NCBI RefSeq assembly: GCF_964355755.1
Contig: NC_092676.1
Coordinates: forward strand, 17,032,288 to 17,096,287
DNA: 64,000 nt
Reading direction: 5' to 3'
Origin: Antedon mediterranea
Taxonomy: Eukaryota > Echinodermata > Crinoidea > Comatulida > Antedonidae
Below, piece by piece: positions 45,947 to 57,400 of this stretch. How positions within the stretch are numbered: the stretch's first letter is position 1; every line of letters starts with the position of its first letter. The notes below the pieces were generated by a model that searched no databases, was not told where the DNA came from, and saw nothing but the letters and a program-made list of their open reading frames with translations. The position numbers and the translations under genes are program-made.

Positions 45947-46225
45947 CAGATTTGAAATCATTTTATAATACAGTACTGTATAATATTATTTAGAATAGTT
46001 TTCAAAACTTTCTTTCAGTCGCAACATGCTGCTTTTTAATTTTAACATATCCCTCCTCATCGGAATTCTAAACATTCTTTCTGGAAACAGATTTGAAATC
46101 ATTTTATAATACAGTACTGTATAATATTTAGAATAGTTTTCAAAACTTTCTTTCAGTCGCAACATGCTGCTTTTTAATTTTAACATATCCCTCCTCATCG
46201 GAATTCTAAACATTCTTTCTGGAAA
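45947..46225. repeat. Tandem duplication of ~141 bp upstream of DNAJC25
   Basis: CAGATTTGAAATCATTTTA starts at 45947 and again at 46088; the rest of each unit, including GGAATTCTAAACATTC, is nearly identical. It lies about 160 bp upstream of the DNAJC25 start codon, so it may overlap its promoter. The frame it creates on the minus strand has no recognisable product. Confidence 0.85.
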
Positions 46226-48448
46226 CATGCAAGACTTTTGAACTCAATTTTTCTCAAAGGTGTTAGACAGGAAAATTCATTAATGCATATTTGGCCTCCT
46301 AGTACCGAAACAAAATATTACAATTAACAAATCAAAAACAATATGTTTTATTCTCTCACTCTGTATTTAATACATCAAACCTTTGCAGCAGTGGTCAACA
46401 CTATTTCAACTGAGTATATATAATATATATACAACAGTACAATGCAATAATTAAATTATTGCACTGTAATGCATTTCATTGAGTTGTAGAAATCATTCAT
46501 TATGTAAAACAATTTTCTTTGCTCATATTACAATATCAAAGTCTAGTATGTATATTTGTATAAATTAGTTTAACCGACTGCAAAATTTAAAAGCGAAAAA
46601 TTGACGATATTACATAATGGCGTAACAGCTATGAGTGCACACTGGCTAAATCCAGGGCCACTAGAGTTAAAGGGACAGAGCATGAGTGGTCCAATAAACC
46701 AGCCCCTTAGGAGTGTTAAAAATGTTTTCTGTGTTATTTCACTGCGATTGGCATTGGCACATGCAACGACTGGTTAGTTGCCAGGTAATACTATAGTTTG
46801 CAACTTTTTGTAAATACATTTATGTCTGTAATATCAACCTTTTTACTAAATGATTATTTCATAACCCAAATTAAACAATACACTGTACATCTAAGGTACT
46901 ACCAATCCTGTAATTAAAGTACTGTACTACAGTGTTATTACTACAGATTATCTAAATAAATCAAAAGCCTATCATAATATTGGTTTTTAATTGGAAATAC
47001 AGTATTTAGATTTGGTACATCTCAAGATTAGTTCCTACTTGGACGCAACACAATGACGTACAGTAAACACAGCACAAGTAATGTGACCAATCATGACGTG
47101 ATCGATCATCCAAACTTGATTGTTGGACAACTCAATTGTGTTGCACAACTTTGTTTCGTCCTTACAGTTTTACCACTCAGTTAGATTCAATTATTTAAAT
47201 TGTTCAGGGATTTGACCAAAAAAAAAAAAATTTCCTTATTACTAGATCACATATAGTAATTATATACCTACTACAGTAATAGACATATTTCCCCAAACAA
47301 ATGTGTCTATCACAATGCATGCACTACCATGCTTTAGAACAATAGACAAACTGAACAATATAAATCTGTTAAATAGACATTTAAAGGCCAGGTGCGGGCA
47401 AAAAATTTCTATTGATCATACATTTCAATAATTATCGATCTATAGTTTCCCCTATATTTCATAATTTTTGGGATTTTATTTGTGTTACACGAACTTGTTG
47501 AAAATAAGCACTTTCTTATCAGTGGGGGGATAGTTCAAATTACACAGTAAAATCTCTATTCTTTTGTACACAAAGGCATTTTAAAAAGCTATGAAAAATA
47601 AATGGTGTGGTAAAAAATGTTATCAGATGACTAAATATAGGTAATATAACTTGAATATTACATTTCTGATATTTTTATTCAACTTCAGATTTTTATTTTC
47701 ATGCTATAGCAAAAATTATCCACCGTATATCCACCATCTTTTTTCACCATCTAGGGAGTCACCAGACATGTTATTACATTAGGTTAACTACCTAACTACT
47801 GAAAAAAAGTCTTCCTGGTTTTTATGGAAGAATTTTGGCAAATTTTGTATTTGACCAAATTAAGGGAAATTCATGTTTTTTCGTCTCGATTTCTGTTACA
47901 AATATTTGATTTATGTACAATTAACCAAATATTATATTTAAAATTCATGCCTGTACCTGAGCTTTAATAGCTGACAGTCAGATATACTATACAAGTTTCC
48001 TTTAAAAGAAAACCTCAAAACCTAATTATTACATCATGTGTATACCAATATATTGCCATTTCTGTATCATAATTTTCATCAACAATTGCATATTATAATA
48101 CATAAATCATCCACATGAACACAAAGGAGCTATACTGTATATATTAAATATGAATATAAACACCTTTGTGGGTCCCAAGCTAAGTTTATAAAATGTAAAT
48201 CCTGTATGCATTTTAATGTGTACATATTTTACTGTACTGTGTATTTTACTTTGTGTTTTAACATTTTACTGATTTTATTCTATTTTTATATTATGTTGCC
48301 ATGAGAAAAACCAATTTCAAATTCAAATTGTTCGTTGATGAACTATTTGACAATAAGGTTATCTTGTATCTTGTTGTTTTACCAGGCAAGAGTGAATTCT
48401 TTCCTGGTTTTACTAAATCAGATCATAGTTCTAATCGTCTTTAATTCT
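46226..48448. other. Intergenic between DNAJC25 and the phosphatase gene
   Basis: No coding region seen. It contains a diverged family A-like block at about 47028-47180 and an element at about 47381-47968 with ends TTAAAGGCCAGGTGCGGGCA and, at the other side, TGCCTGTACCTGAGCTTTAA (imperfect inverted repeats with TTAA edges). Confidence 0.55.
47381..47968. mobile_element. TTAA-ended MITE, ~590 bp
   Basis: TTAAAGGCCAGGTGCGGGCA and the reverse complement of the right end, TTAAAGCTCAGGTACAGGCA, agree at 16 of 20 positions. There is no coding capacity. TTAA edges suggest a Kolobok or piggyBac type mobiliser, by inference. Confidence 0.6.
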
Positions 48449-51400
48449 TCACTCTTTTTTGACCAATTTGTGTAAGTCCCCAAATGCAGGAAGGTAGAAA
48501 TCTGGAACTAGTTTTTGGAGGGATTGAGATGTGCTTTGCTGATTATGTTGGACATCTTCCAAACTTGATATACCAGTTAAAACCATAAGTGTCTTCAGAT
48601 TACAATTCTTGCCAAGTAAAATATCTGTATCTAACCTATCACCAACCATGACAGTTCTTTCAGGATTAATCAATGGAAACCTATAAACAAACAATCATCA
48701 TTAATCAATCAAATCAGATCACTTGCCAATTTACCATAATATATGAGAACATTTGTATAAAATAGATATGTTTTATGTATTAAGTTTTTAGTTAGGCCAC
48801 ACATGGTTTATAATGAAATGAAAATAACCAGAATACAGGGGAAAAAATTAACCAGAACACTGTGGTTAACCCCTACTTTTTTCACAATATGAACTAGGTT
48901 CTTCAAGTGCACTTTAGCCAGAAGGGCCTACAGTTTTAAGTCCTTAACCTAGACCACCAGTACTATGGTAACATAATTTTTAGTTTATTCCATACTTTAG
49001 AAACATTATTCATTTTTTTGTGAACTTTAAACAGGAAAGCAATCAAATTCATAAAGGTATTGTAATATATTATAATTTACCTCCGCCAAGTAGGTATATG
49101 TAATCGATCGCGTGTGTTTGTTTGTCTGTTTGTTTGTTAGCAGGATTACTCAAAAAGTAAATACAAGATCTTTACCAAAATGAATATACAGATAGATATG
49201 TGGTCAAGGACCATTCCATTAAATTTTGGGACCATGGTCTCAATTCTGGATCACTTTTTAGTATACTTTTCAGACCTGCTAATGTTAAAAGATAGGACAG
49301 AATTTTTTTAAGTAACAAGTAAACTGAAATTGCATTGCGCAGGCAAGAGTTATAATTGGTGATTTGTAATTTTAAAAAATAATTTGATTTAATGTGAACC
49401 TTTTTTGATACGAGTAGTTTAAAAAACCTATTTCTTTTAAAATTCACTCGTTTGATTTTCGCGTTGCTGTTCTATTGTTAGTCAACTGAAGCTATTGTTA
49501 ATTGAAAGGCTTGTTACATAACCATTACACCAAACTCACATACACATGCTTGTTGTAGTGAAATTAGCCTAAATCACAAACAGCATTAAGACACACACAA
49601 ATATATATATATAGTCGTCTTCAGGAGTTGATCATAAATATGTGATAGTTGGTGCGCACCAACTATCACATACAAAACTGTCTTGCAAACGTAAGTTTAC
49701 ATTACTGGTTTACTATCAAGGAACTACATATCAATATACTGTACTATCAAAACCAGAAGAAATGTTTTCACTAACATTTAAACTTACTTTTCTTTGACAC
49801 ATTGAAACATTAGTTCATTGGGTTTGCCAACCACAGTTGGTTGCCTAGCAGCAGCTTTTGTTACGAAGTCTACTAAACATCCAGTACCTAGAAACAAAAA
49901 AATAAATATATATATATACCACCAATAGACAGACCTGGTAGTGTAAGATAATATATTCTCAGCTCTTGCTTATTAAGAGCCTCCTAAAATTAGCATAATT
50001 CAGTTGGAGATTATGAAAACTGCATTTTTGTTAAAGTAATTGTATCAATTTCCAGTTGGCAGTTACTAAACAGTCCCCATTCAATGTATGGCAATGCCAT
50101 TTATAAGAATTTAAGTGTGCCGAATTGTCTCAGGGCTAAATCGTCTCAGAGTCGAATTGTCCCGCTACCCATAATTTCCCACAGTGGCAAACATTAGCAT
50201 GGCGCATTATGCACAGTTTAGAAAATGTTCACAAATTTGTAATGAATAAAAAAATTAGTTAAATTGCTCTACACCTCAAGTTTCTATACACGACCCCTGC
50301 ATCACCACACATTGAATGCAGAGCAGTGTAGGGCCAAAATAAGTGCAAGTGTCAATAGCGCTTATTGCAAAAGGCAATGTGTTTCACCTGGAATAACTCT
50401 ACCCTTGTTTGGTATAGGTAATCTGCCATCTAGGTTAGTGGCTATGTATGGAACACTAGGGTCAGTAAGGTAACTTGCAGCACGACAAACTTTACGAAAT
50501 GAAATCAAAGGATCAAAACCAACAAGCACACCTCGCACCTATAGAAAAATATATACAGTATTTGGTGATTTATATTTTATCATCATAATATACAGTAGTG
50601 CACTATAAGTCACTGCAAGTTTACTATGAATCTCAGAATTGGGTTTTATATCTTTGGTTACTATACTACTATCATGACTGAGATTTTGTTCAGTCTAAAG
50701 CTACAGTGACGATGGTTCCGTTGGTAGACGGCACCATTCAATTCTTTATATGATTTTCCATTATTTAACAACACAGTGCCGTCTTCCATTTCATGGCTTT
50801 TAGAGGCAAGTTTACATGATGTGTGTTAAAAATATAATTATAAAATAGCACATTGGTAGTTCAGAAGCTTTCTTCAGCAAATACTGTATGTCTATTTCCG
50901 AATTTATTTTAACTGTTATTTCATATAATTTATACTGACCTCTGGATCTAGTTCAATATTGGTCCAGTTGTGGACGTCTTCACCCTCCTCAACATGGTCA
51001 TACTGTGTTTAAAAAGAGATTAGAATTAATTTTAATTTGCTTACAGAATTAAATTCATCTTTTTTATATAATCGTGTTGTTTTCGCAGCTTAATAATCAT
51101 ATCTTTACAACACAAAATTAGGAGGAGGGAGGTAGTGGGGTGGTATAGTCTTAATTACATAAACATAACTTAGAGAAATTAGAGAGGGATGTGTGAGCGG
51201 GTGGGGTTGATGTGGGTGTCTTATATACATACAGTAGGGCAGAAAATGTCCATATGGCTTATTTTGCATGAAAATCACTGCCAATTTGGGGTATTGCTAA
51301 ACCCCGCAAACCTCCAAAAAAATATAGCAAACCCAACAAAACCAACATAAAAGTGATTGAATTATGTAGTGTACAACCCACTGGGTATATCCATGTAAAA

Positions 51401-54137
51401 TAAATATTAAATTTCCACTGTTAACTACTTATTTTTGGGGTGAAACATCATTTTTTGGTCAAAAATTATTGCAAATTTTTAACCAAAAAATGATGTTTTA
51501 TCCCCAAAATCAGTGGTTAACAGTAGAAATTTAATATGTCATATACCCCGAGTGGGTCATACACTACATAATTCAATCACTTTTATGTTGGTTTGGTGGG
51601 GTTTGCTATGTTTTTTTGGAGGTTTGCGGGGTTTAGCAATACCCCCAATTTAAAGTAGAAAATAAAGTATACATAAACCAACAGTATATATATATATGTA
51701 TGTCTTAACAAATAGTTTAGAAACAATTTAACACAAATTAAATTTTAATGCCCATGCCAAGTTCCAAAGTGTATCAAAATAAAATGGACATTTACTCCTG
51801 GACCAATAAACGGAATTCCTTGTATTGTCAATTCTTCAGCGAGCCCTGATCCACCAATCAGATAGATCTTTCCACTGAACTTTAACTTGTGTTTAAGGTA
51901 CAGACCAGCTACATATGCAGTGCCAAATATCTCATCCTATACAAAAAGAACACAAACTGTGTTAGTACATTGATTCAATATAAATTAATTACTTGATTAA
52001 AGTATACCTGTACTAACCTCTGTATGTTTTCAAGATTGTCCTATTTTTTGGGGATTTTTTTTTTAAATAGTATTCACAAACAGGCATTGCCTATTGGTTT
52101 TCAGGAAAATAGTTGTGACCTCTTATAAACATTTTGAGTTATGTGTATAGATCTTTAATATAGGTTTAAATAGTATAGGTCTACATATCGCACCCTCCGC
52201 ATTTTGCCAAGTATTTGCTCAATTTATTTGTATTGGTTAAAATAAAATACACTATTGCTATTAACATACCCAAGTATAATTAAATGTATACAGTCATTAA
52301 AGATGTCAATGAAAAAATCTTGTTAAAATTATTAGTAATAATAAGTAACATACAGTATCATGTAATGTGGAAATAGTATAGTATATTTTATAAATAGGCC
52401 TCTAGATATTCAGGTTTTACAGTAAAGGTAAAGGTGAGTCCCGTGTTCTCTGAACGTAGGGGAATGAGCTGTTAGGAGCTCATTGTACTAAGCCTCGGCA
52501 TTATGTGGTAGGGTGGCCAGTTCCTTTCCACGCCGCCTTTTTTCTCCCTAGTATTTTCAACTAGGTACTCATTTACAGTTGAGTGGACTGGGAGTTGTCG
52601 GGAATTGAACCCGGGTCTATCTGTATGACAGTCAAGTGTCCTAACCACTCGGCTACCCAACTAATACCAACCTCTGACACTGTGAAGCCTAATCTATTGA
52701 ACTTTTCTATATACTGTCGTCTTGACTTCGTACTATTATTTGTCACAAATATTGGCTGTTTACCCTGAAATAGAAATATAAACATTCAATTTTTATAATA
52801 CTAATAATAGCTATAAGAATAGATATGAAGTTGCAACTGCTTCTATATTCATTAAACGGTAAAACCTCTTTTTTAGGACTCTAGGATGGGCTTCTTTTCA
52901 ATATTACTTTTGCGAACAAAAGAGGGAGGGAGTGGGGGGCTTCTTTTCTAAATGAATGCTGTAAACATCTTGTGAATTGCTACTTCAATAATGTGATTTA
53001 TTAGATAAACCCTGCCAATTTTACATATTTTCCAACAAAGCAGACAAGAAGAAGGTACAAAATGCAATCAAAGTACCTTGGAAAATAATAAACTATAAAA
53101 TAAATAAGGCTTGATTGTTTAGGGTTATAAAGATCATTAATACATACAGTATTGATATAATAAATGATATAAACAGTTCATACACATTTCCATTTCTTTG
53201 ACGTTTAATACAGCGTATCAAAAAGAAGCCCATACTACTGTATCTAAAAAAGAAGCCCAGTGGCAGTGGGCTTGACTTCGAGATGGACTTTGATGGGTGC
53301 GTCATGGTATTCATAAGGTATGAGGCACATCGGACAAATGACGCACCTCTCCCGGGGGTCGTACAGTCGGTCATAAAATTGACAGGTGCATAAGAATACT
53401 GCATTGTAAAAGTGATTGACGGTTGATACTATTTATGAACTTAAAAAAAAAAAGTGGGGGTAAGAAAAAACATTGTCAATTAGAGTTAGATTACCATCTT
53501 TCTAAGCATCTGGATAGTTTCAACTGCACCATCGATTGTGTCATTTGAATTCCACAATACACCTGCAAGCAAATGTAAATAATTATGTGTACAGTACCAT
53601 GTAAATGTGGTATGCACCTTTTGGTGCACAGAAGTGGGTGAAACGAAATTAATTTTGCAATAAATCTTGAAATCTTGAAACTAATGGAATGGAAGTCTTA
53701 TCATTAGATGATTAGACACTTCCGCCATAATCAATTTTAAGAAATTATTTCTAGGTACAGGTAGAATTGAATTTAATAAAAATGTGAATTCAAGAATATA
53801 ACTCCGAAAATGGAACAGATTTGTAAAATAAAAATGTAATAAGTCCTAGCTAGTAGGTAGGCGTCCCTAGCTAGCTAGGCCCTATTTGTGTATGTGTGCA
53901 ACATTACATAACATTACTAAAAATTCAATATACTGTAGCTAGCATAGGCTAGGCCTATATAACTGCCACTATTGTGACTCTAGTCTAGTCTTACCAGTCA
54001 ATTTTTTTAGGGCGAAACGACTTTGAAAAGAATTATTGAGAGTACAAACCATCACAATCGATGAGCACAGTGTCTATCGAGTCAAGAAACTCCCAAGCAT
54101 TTTTAGTGGTCAACTGCTGACAGTTTAAAGAAGACAT
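48449..54137 (-). CDS. PGP: HAD-family phosphatase of the PGP/PDXP group
   Basis: Eight exons in transcript order: 54137-54050, 53562-53495, 52764-52672, 51936-51796, 51002-50940, 50538-50388, 49887-49788 and 48680-48449, giving 311 residues (human PGP 321, PDXP 296). HAD motifs are complete: I IDCDGVLW (D27 nucleophile, D29), II FVTNNST (T60), III VGKPNE (K223), [11 protein letters not shown] (D249, D254). The long cap between motifs II and III is the C2 type found in phosphoglycolate/glycerol-3-phosphate phosphatase and pyridoxal phosphatase, soluble Mg-dependent enzymes that clear 2-phosphoglycolate-like side products or pyridoxal phosphate. Length favours PGP, but PDXP is not excluded. 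The chosen Met lies 24 codons before the nucleophile region as usual; a longer in-frame start exists upstream at 54242 and looks non-coding. It diverges from TMEM183. Confidence 0.93.
51283..51650. repeat. Large inverted repeat (foldback) in phosphatase intron 4
   Basis: The left arm runs from CCAATTTGGGGTATTGC and the right arm ends GCAATACCCCCAATTT. The arms stay complementary inward through GCTAAACCCCGCAAACCTCC and TTCAATCACTTTTATGTTGG down to ACATCATTTTTTGGTCAAAA against its complement, about 170 bp per arm with a short loop near 51465. It is a foldback MITE-like element; the transcript could form a long hairpin. Confidence 0.85.
52425..52668 (-). mobile_element. tRNA-derived SINE
   Basis: On the minus strand from 52668: an A-box-like TAGCCGAGTGGTTAGGA, then a B-box-like GGGTTCAATTCCC about 45 bp on, followed by a body that includes GGCGTGGAAAGGAACTGGCC and GCTCCTAACAGCTC. 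The body recurs at 60945-61115, establishing a family. Its 5' end lies about ten bases from the splice donor of phosphatase exon 3. Confidence 0.8.
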
Positions 54138-54445
54138 GTTTGGTTTGAAACACAAGACTATTGATTTCCAATAACTCCTACAAACATAATTTGTCAAATC
54201 TTTAAAATCAAATAGTATATTTTGATCGAGGAAACCGCACAAAACAAACTTTTTAACGTCTAGGCTCTGCGCGCTAGGCCTATTTTCTTTTTATAGTGCG
54301 CGCGCCCTCTTGCGTTTGGTAATTACCACCACCTCTAGTAGAGAAGTCAAATTCCATCATTTTTTGTTTACATTTTTTTCTCGGTTCAATGAGCAATTAT
54401 CGAAAAATGGAGAACTCTTGAACTTCATGAAAAAAATGTTTCAAA
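54138..54445. promoter_or_regulatory. Shared divergent promoter, phosphatase/TMEM183
   Basis: Only 308 bp separate the two start codons. The middle contains a GC-rich GTGCGCGCGCCCTCTTGCG stretch and no clear TATA box, as in CpG-type bidirectional promoters. TAGGCCTA-rich blocks sit in the first introns on both sides (53840-53985 and 54540-54760). An overlapping out-of-frame upstream ORF for TMEM183 starts at 54427 (MKKMFQNA, then stop) and spans the main ATG at 54446. Confidence 0.7.
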
Positions 54446-57400
54446 ATGCATAATAAGAAAAGAAAAAATAATCGACAATGTAGACGACATCCCGCTAAAT
54501 TCCATGTAATGTCTAAAATTCAAGAAGGCTGTAAGTTTTCAGCGAGGCTAGCTAGGCTAGGCCTCTAGTTAGAGGCCTGCCTGGCCCTACCTACTACTAG
54601 GGCTAGGGCCTAGGCTAGGCCTAGCTATCTAAGCCCTAAAGATAAAATAAGTATAGTAGCCTAGCTAGAGGCTCTTGTAGGCCTAGCCCTAGACAGTGGG
54701 CCTACTAGTACTAGGCCTAGTAGCCTAGCTAGGCCCTAGCCTATAATATAAAAGTAAAGTAGGGTGGTTCGGTGGTAGGACGAGAGCGTATTTAATATTA
54801 GATAGGCTTATTTTAAAAAGGAGGCAGGCACTCACAGCAAGCAAAATTAGTTAATAGCCTGGCCTGGCTACTAACTAAAATTTAGTTAGTAGCCAGGCCA
54901 GGCTATTTGCTTGCTGTGCCTCATGCTAACAATAGTGATTATAACTCCTTTTCCGGTTTGATGATATTGTTGCTCTTCACTTTTATACTTTTAATTGTAC
55001 ATTTTTATATTACCTTTTTTACATTTTATTGTAATTTTTCACACTTCCATATGCCCTTCTTATGATCCTTGTTCATTTTCACATCTCCGATTTCTCTTGC
55101 AATGGACATTCACTTTGGTTTTATTCAATTTTAATATTCCAATTTTGTTTTATGTATCTATTTTAAATGTATTGTTAAATGGATGCTACAGTAAATTAAT
55201 AAATAAAAAAATAAAATAAATAGACAATCAATGAAGCAAGGATCCTCATTCGATGAATCCTATTAAAATTGAATTTGATCTGTAATGTTGTACATTTATT
55301 TTATCAAGTTTATACTGTGATTTTATATAAAAAATGAAGCCTATACCATACAATTGAATGTGAAGATCAAATCATGAAAAAAAGTGTGATTTTTCTATCA
55401 TCAAAATAATTTAAATTATGTCAGATCAGATGAAAGTGGAACAACAACATCAATTTACAGCTATGTTTGATTTTTAGATCCACAATCATTGCTGAATAAT
55501 TGTTTTTTGAATATATAATTTTAATGTCACATAATAGTAATCCTATAGTTGTTATTCATTGACAAAAAATTGATGAGAAAAAAACAATTATTTACTTTAA
55601 AAACAATTCCTCTTTTTAAAGATGTATTGTCCCTCTGAAAAAAATAATTCTTAAACAAATTTTTGTTGAATATGCCATTTTAATGTCACCTAATAATAGC
55701 TATCCACTTTGACTGAAAATTGTATTATCTAAAAAACTGTAGTAAATCTAAAGCAAAACATTGTCAAATTGACTGTCAGATATAATAGGGTTTAATGGTT
55801 GAATTTATTCATTTATTTTGTCATTTTATAAATGAAAACATTATTTTTTTTTTCTGTTTTTTATTTACTGGAGTGATTAACTTTATTAAAACTACAAAAT
55901 AATCTATTCAAAGACTGATTTTATTAATTTGTATATTTTATGTTTTTGGGGGACAGTACATTTTTAACCAAGTGAAATTATTATCTTTCTTATTTTTTCT
56001 ATGGAAGTGAATAACTTATTACACCTCCCAATTAGCCTATTTAAATTCTGATTTTAATCATCTTCCCTTTTCATGTTTTTTGGGGATGAAAACTGTGAAC
56101 CACATTTGGTGGTGGCCATTGCATAATTTTAACTATTCAAATTTGGAAAAAAAACGGAGATGATCCTGGAAGCTTTTGCCAATTGATGGAACAGAATTAC
56201 CCAATTTAGCCTTGTATACTGCAATGGAGGAAGCTATCTAATCTTACCATGTTAATATTGGCAGTGTTGATTTAAAATTAACCTGACCAGATGTCCATTC
56301 AGTGTTGTAATAGATATTTTTAGATCAAAATTGTTTCACAATCAGAAGGCAATTGCCATTCATTAAATGAAGATTTCACTAAATGCATTCATATTGTTGC
56401 TGTAATGTTGAAATTGATGTAGAGATAGTAAAACTATAAAAGGTACAGTAGGTATGCTTGCTAGGTTCTTATTAGTACTTCATACTAGTTTAAAATGGCA
56501 TATTCAATTTTAAAAATAAAACAATTATATCTGTAAATCACAAATGTTATTTTATAGTGTATATTTTAATAACTTTGTTTTTTATAAATTACAGCTATAA
56601 CTTTAAATGACTATGCCAACACATCAACAGCTTATTCATCAGACAGAAATGTGAAGAAGCTGAATTGCTCTATCACAAAGAAAGGTAATGTTATTTTTGC
56701 ATTCTATTTATCATTTTGAGTACTGTCATACATGCCAACATCTACAGTTAAAACAATAAAAAAAAGGTGGTGTTTTTGTTAGGTCAACAGTGCCCTCTAT
56801 CTATTATCAAAGGTAAGGAGTGCAGTGTGTGGCGTCACAAGCAGTATTGCGTGGTGGCTATGTGAAGGGTATCCCCTTTTCATTAAGAAAAAAATAAGAA
56901 AATTCTGACCGAAAATGGCCGTACAATGGCTTAAATATTATAAATTTGCTTGTGCGTAAGCCTCTTTGTTATATTTTAATGCAGAAACCCACACATTATA
57001 CATCAACATTTAGTTATTTTTGTAATCCTGGAGATAGTGTGGGAGCACAATATTAAGCCGGAAGACGAGTCTAAAATACGGGAGTCTCCCGGCCAAAATG
57101 GGAGTGTTGGCATGTATTGATCACACACAGTCGATTGGTCTCTTTCTTTGTGTCATAGTTTCTGTCAGCATAGTCAATGTATTTTTTGTTCTTATTTTTG
57201 CAGTTAAAAGCATGGACATAGTTGATGTTACTCAAAAAAAGTTGCAAGAAAACCTGAATTGGTATGAAAAAAACTTTGATGATGAATTTGAAATTGAAAA
57301 TCTTGAAGAGCTAGATGTCATTGAAGATGAGCGGTTAGATGTCAATAGCAACGTGCAGCCAAACGTTGTCCATCATGAAGAGGCGATGGTTAGTGAAGGA

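Noticed and set aside
45986-46228. 80-codon minus-strand frame with an internally repeated sequence
   Set aside because: The repetition is just the 141-bp tandem duplication; no homology or splice support.
52595-52668. Possible tRNA gene (A- and B-box-like sequence)
   Set aside because: No proper acceptor stem or anticodon arm, and the body is shared with a second repeat copy; it is a SINE head.
57098-57203. N-terminal extension of TMEM183 exon 3 with a hydrophobic stretch
   Set aside because: A good acceptor (TTTTTGCAG) precedes 57204 and the upstream exons join there in phase with family-conserved residues; the extension is intron.
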